From the NCBI GenBank assembly GCA_900543175.1, contig UQQO01000092.1, positions 1-8,943 of the forward strand: a stretch of DNA of 8,943 bases. Direction: 5' to 3'. Position 1 is the first letter of the stretch, and each line of letters opens with the position of its first letter. This DNA comes from an uncultured Fusobacterium sp. GTDB taxonomy: Bacteria; Fusobacteriota; Fusobacteriia; Fusobacteriales; Fusobacteriaceae. A program made the position numbers and the translations under genes. This document shows, piece after piece, positions 8,204-8,943 of the stretch. Below the pieces are notes generated by a model that saw nothing but the letters and a program-made list of their open reading frames with translations, was not told where the DNA came from and made no database searches.

Positions 8204-8308
8204 ATGAACATAATTATTTCAAATCCAGTTATCAATTTGGATGGCGGAGCTATTCTTTTTATTGGGGTGGTTTTCCTTATTGTATGGTGGATTAAAAAAC
8301 ATAATTAA
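8204..8308 (+). CDS. 34-aa single-span membrane peptide, type I toxin-like
   Basis: The 34 codons run from ATG to TAA with a strong ribosome site, GGAGG at 8192-8196, 7 nt before the start. The peptide has a short polar N-terminal part with a Pro at residue 8 and Asp-Gly-Gly at 13-15, then one membrane helix at 16-30 (AILFIGVVFLIVWWI), then a basic tail, KKHN. A single hydrophobic span ending in Trp-Trp and positive charges resembles Fst/Ldr-type and other type I toxins, which insert in the inner membrane. I recognise no specific family and this likeness is of form only. The context supports a toxin: its own near-consensus promoter, a folded leader, an anti-ribosome-site segment in the 3' region and a terminator. 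Codons 14-15 are GGC GGA, unusually GC-rich here, and match the leader loop by complementarity. It could instead be another small membrane protein or a regulatory leader peptide. Confidence 0.7.
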   Translation: MNIIISNPVINLDGGAILFIGVVFLIVWWIKKHN

Positions 8309-8310
8309 TT

Positions 8311-8337
8311 CTGACCTCACACCCTACGGGGTTTGTG
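8311..8337 (+). promoter_or_regulatory. 3' UTR anti-Shine-Dalgarno / UACG hairpin
   Basis: CTGACCTCACA (8311-8321), just after the stop codon, can pair with 8189-8201, which includes the whole GGAGG site: 11 pairs with single-base bulges at 8192 and 8197. The same segment can instead form a local hairpin, CACACCC (8318-8324) with GGG and TGTG (8329-8337), around a TACG tetraloop of the stable UNCG type. These two folds exclude each other, so the 3' region could switch the ribosome site between hidden and open. This is inference from complementarity only. Confidence 0.5.
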
Positions 8338-8341
8338 GACT

Positions 8342-8376
8342 AAAAAATCCCCAGTATCTCTACTGAGGATTTTTTT
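8342..8376. terminator. Bidirectional terminator, peptide unit / helicase
   Basis: AAAAAATCC and CAGTA (8342-8356) pair with TACTG and GGATTTTTT (8361-8375) around a TCTC loop, with one C-A mismatch. The plus strand ends in seven T's (8370-8376). The minus strand reads GGGGATTTTTTAG. It can therefore end the small-peptide mRNA from the left and the helicase mRNA from the right. Confidence 0.85.
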
Positions 8377-8454
8377 ATTTATCATAGCTACTTTGTTAGA
8401 TAGTTAGGAGCCTTATATCACATAACTTAAAAATACTTTTGTATTAAAATTTAG

Positions 8455-8943
8455 CTAAAACTTTAAAAAAGAGGACTTTTTATTAAAATACCCCAACTTC
8501 TCATAAAAGTACTCTGGATAGAGCAGATACAAAAACTCCTTACTTCTACTACAAGCTACATAATACAACCTTTTCTCCTCTTCTAAATTCTCTCCACTTA
8601 AACTACTTGGAAAAATCCCCTCTAACATCATAGGAATAAAAACAACCTTCCACTCTAGCCCCTTTGAACTATGTACAGAGATCAAAGCTACTTTATCATT
8701 ACTATCTTTTTTAGTTAAATATCTATTAAACTCTTTAATATAGTTTTCTAAATTGATATTTAGATTAATTTTTGAGTTTATATCAAATATCTTTTCAAAT
8801 TTCAGTACTCTATCTTGAATAATATCTTCCATTAAATTTATAGATATTTTCAAACTCTCTTCTAAAGTATAATCATTTTCTAACCATTTACATATTTTTA
8901 AAATTTTTGAATTTTTCTCTTTTCCATCTAATATATCAAAATT
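8455..8943 (-). CDS. UvrD/Rep-family DNA helicase, C-terminal part (partial)
   Basis: The frame is open through the right window edge, so 162 residues of the C-terminus are seen and the start lies outside. Superfamily 1 helicase motifs are clear: motif V as SVHSSKGLEWKVVFIP and motif VI as EEEKRLYYVACSRSKEFLYL, matching the family forms VHxxKGLEW and EExRLxYVAxTRAK. Motif VI carries the arginine finger that contacts ATP. The enzyme would be a 3'-5' DNA helicase of repair or replication. Only about 35 residues follow motif VI, shorter than the C-terminal tail of UvrD/PcrA, so this is probably a UvrD-like paralogue rather than UvrD itself. The stop is TAG at 8455-8457; a weak AATAC/GTATT hairpin with T's (8432-8445) and the bidirectional terminator follow on the minus strand. 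Confidence 0.9.
   Translation of the reverse strand, partial: NFDILDGKEKNSKILKICKWLENDYTLEESLKISINLMEDIIQDRVLKFEKIFDINSKINLNINLENYIKEFNRYLTKKDSNDKVALISVHSSKGLEWKVVFIPMMLEGIFPSSLSGENLEEEKRLYYVACSRSKEFLYLLYPEYFYEKLGYFNKKSSFLKF

Noticed and set aside
8160..8240. Minus-strand promoter for an antisense antitoxin (TTGATA with TATGTT from about 8238, or TATAAC near 8176)
   Set aside because: One or both hexamers are poor and no minus-strand terminator follows the leader hairpin, which has no T-run on that side. Not strong enough to annotate.
8155..8295. A 46-codon plus-strand open frame from ATG at 8155, overlapping the small peptide in another frame, reminiscent of the mok/hok overlap
   Set aside because: No ribosome site upstream, Tyr/Trp/Ser-rich composition typical of a shifted frame, and the 8204 frame has GGAGG and a clear membrane helix.
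8204..8308. Double-glycine leader of a small bacteriocin (Asp-Gly-Gly at 13-15)
   Set aside because: The leader and mature parts would both be very short, the mature part would be a bare membrane helix, and no transporter or immunity gene is near.
8432..8445. AATAC/GTATT hairpin as the main helicase terminator
   Set aside because: The stem is only about 5 bp; the bidirectional terminator at 8342-8376 is far stronger, so this is at most accessory.
1..8943. CRISPR arrays, insertion sequences, tRNA or rRNA genes
   Set aside because: No regularly spaced repeats, transposase frames, terminal repeats or tRNA-like cloverleaf segments were seen on either strand.

Overview
The window is AT-rich bacterial DNA. 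It encodes an outer-membrane efflux channel, so the host has an outer membrane. Heavy AT bias, AGA/TTA-type codon use, near-consensus sigma-70 promoters with 17-bp spacers and clear GGAGG ribosome sites would all fit a Fusobacterium-like organism. That placement is inference from composition and protein flavour, not a database match.

Left part (about 159-5732, minus strand): a compact three-gene operon for a tripartite RND efflux pump, transcribed in the order outer-membrane factor (lipidated TolC/OprM type), membrane-fusion lipoprotein, then RND inner-membrane permease. The first two genes overlap by 17 nt and the last two are 11 nt apart, so the three parts of one envelope-spanning pump are co-expressed. 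No local regulator gene is present. The first 158 bases hold only an unassigned fragment at the edge and an AT-rich hairpin.

Centre (5733-7927): a 392-bp divergent intergenic region with two strong lepA promoters, then lepA (elongation factor 4) on the plus strand, closed by a good intrinsic terminator.

Right part (7928-8943): between lepA and the C-terminal end of a UvrD/Rep-type helicase (minus strand, cut by the window edge) lies the most interesting element. It is a self-contained transcription unit with a near-perfect promoter (8027-8055), a 142-nt highly structured leader, a 34-codon single-span membrane peptide (8204-8308), a 3' untranslated region with an anti-Shine-Dalgarno segment, and a bidirectional terminator shared with the helicase. 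The leader can pair with the bases just before the ribosome site, its main hairpin loop is a 7-nt GC-rich complement of the coding region, and the 3' region can pair with the ribosome site itself. This looks like a type I toxin mRNA, but I find no convincing antisense antitoxin promoter. A terminator-like hairpin inside the leader suggests that a short same-strand RNA or attenuated transcript could be the control element. The toxin role and the regulatory model are inference; the complementarities are read directly from the sequence.
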